From positions 1 to 6,367 of the forward strand of contig CABQAB010000115.1 of assembly GCA_902461985.1 (NCBI GenBank): a stretch of DNA of 6,367 nt, written 5' to 3'. Below are positions 5,253 through 6,367 of this stretch, one piece after another. Under the pieces are notes generated by a model. It was given only the letters and a program-made list of their open reading frames with translations, made no database searches and had not been told where the DNA came from. The position numbers and the translations under genes are program-made. The DNA is from an uncultured Bacteroidales bacterium. Lineage in GTDB: Bacteria > Bacteroidota > Bacteroidia > Bacteroidales > UBA932. How positions within the stretch are numbered: the stretch's first letter is position 1; each line of letters starts with the position of its first letter.

Positions 5253-5582
5253 GCTCTGGTGGTGGAATAGGTAGACACGCAGGACTTTTAGGAATAACAA
5301 GAGTGCTACAAGGGAAACCTTGTAAGTAGAACTCCCCTAAGAAACAGAAACCTCGCTTACAGAAATGTTTGCTTTGGCGATGACTTACTAAAATCAGCTC
5401 AGGCTGGTAAATGGCGCAGAGACTATATAGGGAGAGCCTAAACACGTGAGTGCATGGCTATGAAATAGTCCAGACTACAACGGCTTAACATCTCGGATGA
5501 AGCCGGCTTGTGTAAAAGCAAGAGTAGTACGAAAATCCTGTGGGCAGAAATGTCCGTACGGGTTCGATTCCCGTCCGGAGCA
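5253..5582 (+). tRNA. tRNA-Leu(UAA), interrupted by a group I intron
   Basis: The exons are 5253-5287 and 5532-5582, giving an 86-nt spliced tRNA. The acceptor GCTCTGG (5253-5259) pairs with CCGGAGC (5575-5581), with one G-U pair and discriminator A5582. The D arm follows the leucine pattern (GTGG...GGTAGAC.CAC). Anticodon stem CAGGA (5280-5284) pairs with TCCTG (5536-5540), and the loop C-T-T / A-A-A-A carries anticodon TAA split after its first base. The long class II variable arm GGGCA-GAAA-TGTCC (5542-5555) and the T arm ACGGG-TTCGATT-CCCGT (5558-5574) are intact. CCA is not encoded. Decodes UUA (and UUG by wobble). All arms pair, so the gene should be functional once spliced. Confidence 0.95.
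5288..5531 (+). ncRNA. Group I self-splicing intron in tRNA-Leu(UAA)
   Basis: A 244-nt intron lies between anticodon bases 34 and 35. P1 is ACTT of the exon plus TT of the intron (5284-5289) with AAGAGT (5299-5304), placing the required U-G wobble (5287/5301) exactly at the 5' splice site. P2 is TACAAGG-GAAA-CCTTGTA (5307-5324) with a GNRA loop. P3 pairs CTCCC (5332-5336) with GGGAG (5430-5434). P7 pairs GACTAT (5421-5426) with ATAGTC (5465-5470) inside the typical GCAGAGACTA and ATAGTCC core sequences. P8 is AGCC/GGCT (5435-5438/5456-5459) with an inner CAC-GTGA-GTG hairpin. P9 is CGGCTT/AAGCCG (5481-5486/5500-5505). The intron ends in G (5531), as it must. P4-P6 lie within 5337-5420 and I could not fold them with confidence. 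There is no ORF, so no homing endonuclease. Size and site match the IC3-type tRNA introns. Confidence 0.93.
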
Positions 5583-5620
5583 CAACGAATGCGGAAGATT
5601 TGGGGATTAAAACGGAAATT

Positions 5621-6364
5621 ATGGGACTTTTGACAGGAAAGACCGCCCTGATTACGGGCGCGGCGAGGGGAATCGGAAGGGAAATCGCCATCAAATTTGC
5701 CGCAGAAGGCGCCGATGTGGCGTTTACGGTCAGAAAACAATCGGAAACAGAAGAAAAGACCTTTGCCGATGTCTCGTCCTACGGGACAAAGGTAAGGATG
5801 TATGTGGCTGACGCTTCGGATTATGAGGCCGCCGGAAGGGTAGTCTCCGACGTGCTGGCCGATTTCGGCAGAATCGATGTCCTGGTAAACAATGCCGGCA
5901 TCACAAGCGACACCATGCTCCTGAGAATGTCCGAGGAGCAGTGGGACAAGGTCATTGGAGTCAATCTCAAATCAGCGTTCAACTACATCCACGCTGTGCT
6001 GCAGCCGATGATGAGGCAGCGCGGCGGAAGCATCATCAGCCTTTCGTCGGTTGTGGGAGAGGCCGGCAATGCTGGACAGGCCAATTATGCCGCTTCAAAG
6101 GCCGGCATCATAGCTCTGTCCAAATCAGTCGCCAAGGAAATGGGTTCGAGAGGTATCAGGGTGAACTGCATAGCTCCCGGCTATATAATTTCCGACATGA
6201 CGTCCGCCATCCCGGAGAATCTGCGCGAAGAGTGGGTGAAGACTATTCCCATGCGCCGTGGAGGTACGCCGGAGGAAGTTGCGAAAGCGGCTCTGTTCCT
6301 TGCCAGCGATTTGTCTTCGTATGTCAGCGGACAGGTTCTGAATGTCTGCGGCGGAATGCACTGA
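5621..6364 (+). CDS. fabG: 3-oxoacyl-[acyl-carrier-protein] reductase
   Basis: This 247-residue protein has the usual FabG length and all short-chain dehydrogenase/reductase marks: the TGAARGIG nucleotide-binding motif (12-19), an acidic residue at D64, NNAG (90-93), and the catalytic set N115, S143, Y156 and K160 in the YAASK context, then PGYI and the closing SGQVLNVCGGM. FabG reduces 3-oxoacyl-ACP to 3-hydroxyacyl-ACP with NADPH, the first reductive step of each cycle of fatty acid elongation, in the cytoplasm. The frame is open upstream through the tRNA 3' exon, but homology begins at MGLLTGKTALITG, so ATG 5621 is the start. It begins 38 bases after the tRNA. The only promoter-like string between them is AAGATTTG (5595-5602), one base off TAnnTTTG, so co-transcription with the tRNA is possible. 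The product is sure; its position as the main rather than an accessory FabG is likely but not proven. Confidence 0.96.
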   Translation: MGLLTGKTALITGAARGIGREIAIKFAAEGADVAFTVRKQSETEEKTFADVSSYGTKVRMYVADASDYEAAGRVVSDVLADFGRIDVLVNNAGITSDTMLLRMSEEQWDKVIGVNLKSAFNYIHAVLQPMMRQRGGSIISLSSVVGEAGNAGQANYAASKAGIIALSKSVAKEMGSRGIRVNCIAPGYIISDMTSAIPENLREEWVKTIPMRRGGTPEEVAKAALFLASDLSSYVSGQVLNVCGGMH

Positions 6365-6367
6365 GAT

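Noticed and set aside
5000..5329. Plus-strand 109-residue open frame
   Set aside because: It runs into the tRNA 5' exon and the intron, has no family pattern, and its C-terminal part is only the tRNA sequence translated.
5540..5620. In-frame upstream extension of fabG starting at GTG 5540
   Set aside because: It runs through the tRNA-Leu 3' exon. FabG homology begins at the ATG at 5621, giving the normal 247-residue length.
5438..5740. Minus-strand open frames over the intron, tRNA and fabG start
   Set aside because: They contain the familiar false translation of a tRNA T arm (GTGIEPVRT) and overlap firmly identified RNA and coding features.

Overview
The window looks like chromosomal DNA of a member of the Bacteroidetes, most likely Bacteroidales; I cannot fix the genus. 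The evidence is a run of small secreted proteins and lipoproteins typical of that group (a DUF3244-type protein and BACON-like single-domain lipoproteins), weak or absent Shine-Dalgarno sequences, and a perfect Bacteroidetes -7 promoter box (TAnnTTTG, here TATCTTTG) just upstream of a tRNA gene.

Positions 1-4664, all on the plus strand, hold a compact array of exported proteins. First comes a small DUF3244-like secreted protein (70-465), then a 283-residue secreted protein of unknown family (505-1356), a lipoprotein of about 287 residues (1362-2225), two related BACON-like lipoproteins (2222-2683 and 2685-3101), a small lipocalin-like lipoprotein (3184-3522), a 5'-truncated and frameshifted second copy of the 1362-2225 gene (about 3560-3958), and a 234-residue lipoprotein (3960-4664). 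The genes overlap or lie 1-80 bases apart, so most are probably co-transcribed. The array has been built by duplication. Three lipoprotein genes (2222, 3184, 3960) begin with nearly identical signal-peptide DNA but continue into unrelated mature proteins, and two of them directly follow a copy of the 1362-2225 gene. Gene remnants fill some of the gaps.

Positions 4665-5252 contain no convincing intact gene. They hold a likely BACON tail remnant (4690-4773), inverted and direct repeats, and a possible relic reading frame on the minus strand (5021-5203). This looks like a decayed boundary between the accessory array and the housekeeping region.

Positions 5235-6364 hold the housekeeping part. 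A tRNA-Leu(UAA) gene is split by a complete 244-nt ORF-less group I intron between anticodon positions 34 and 35, the same site as in the well-known cyanobacterial and plastid tRNA-Leu intron. P1 with its U-G splice-site wobble, P2, P3, P7, P8, P9 and the terminal G can all be drawn from the sequence. Then, 38 bases later, comes fabG (3-oxoacyl-ACP reductase, 247 aa), which may share the tRNA transcript. The split tRNA and the shared-signal-peptide array are the two most notable things here.
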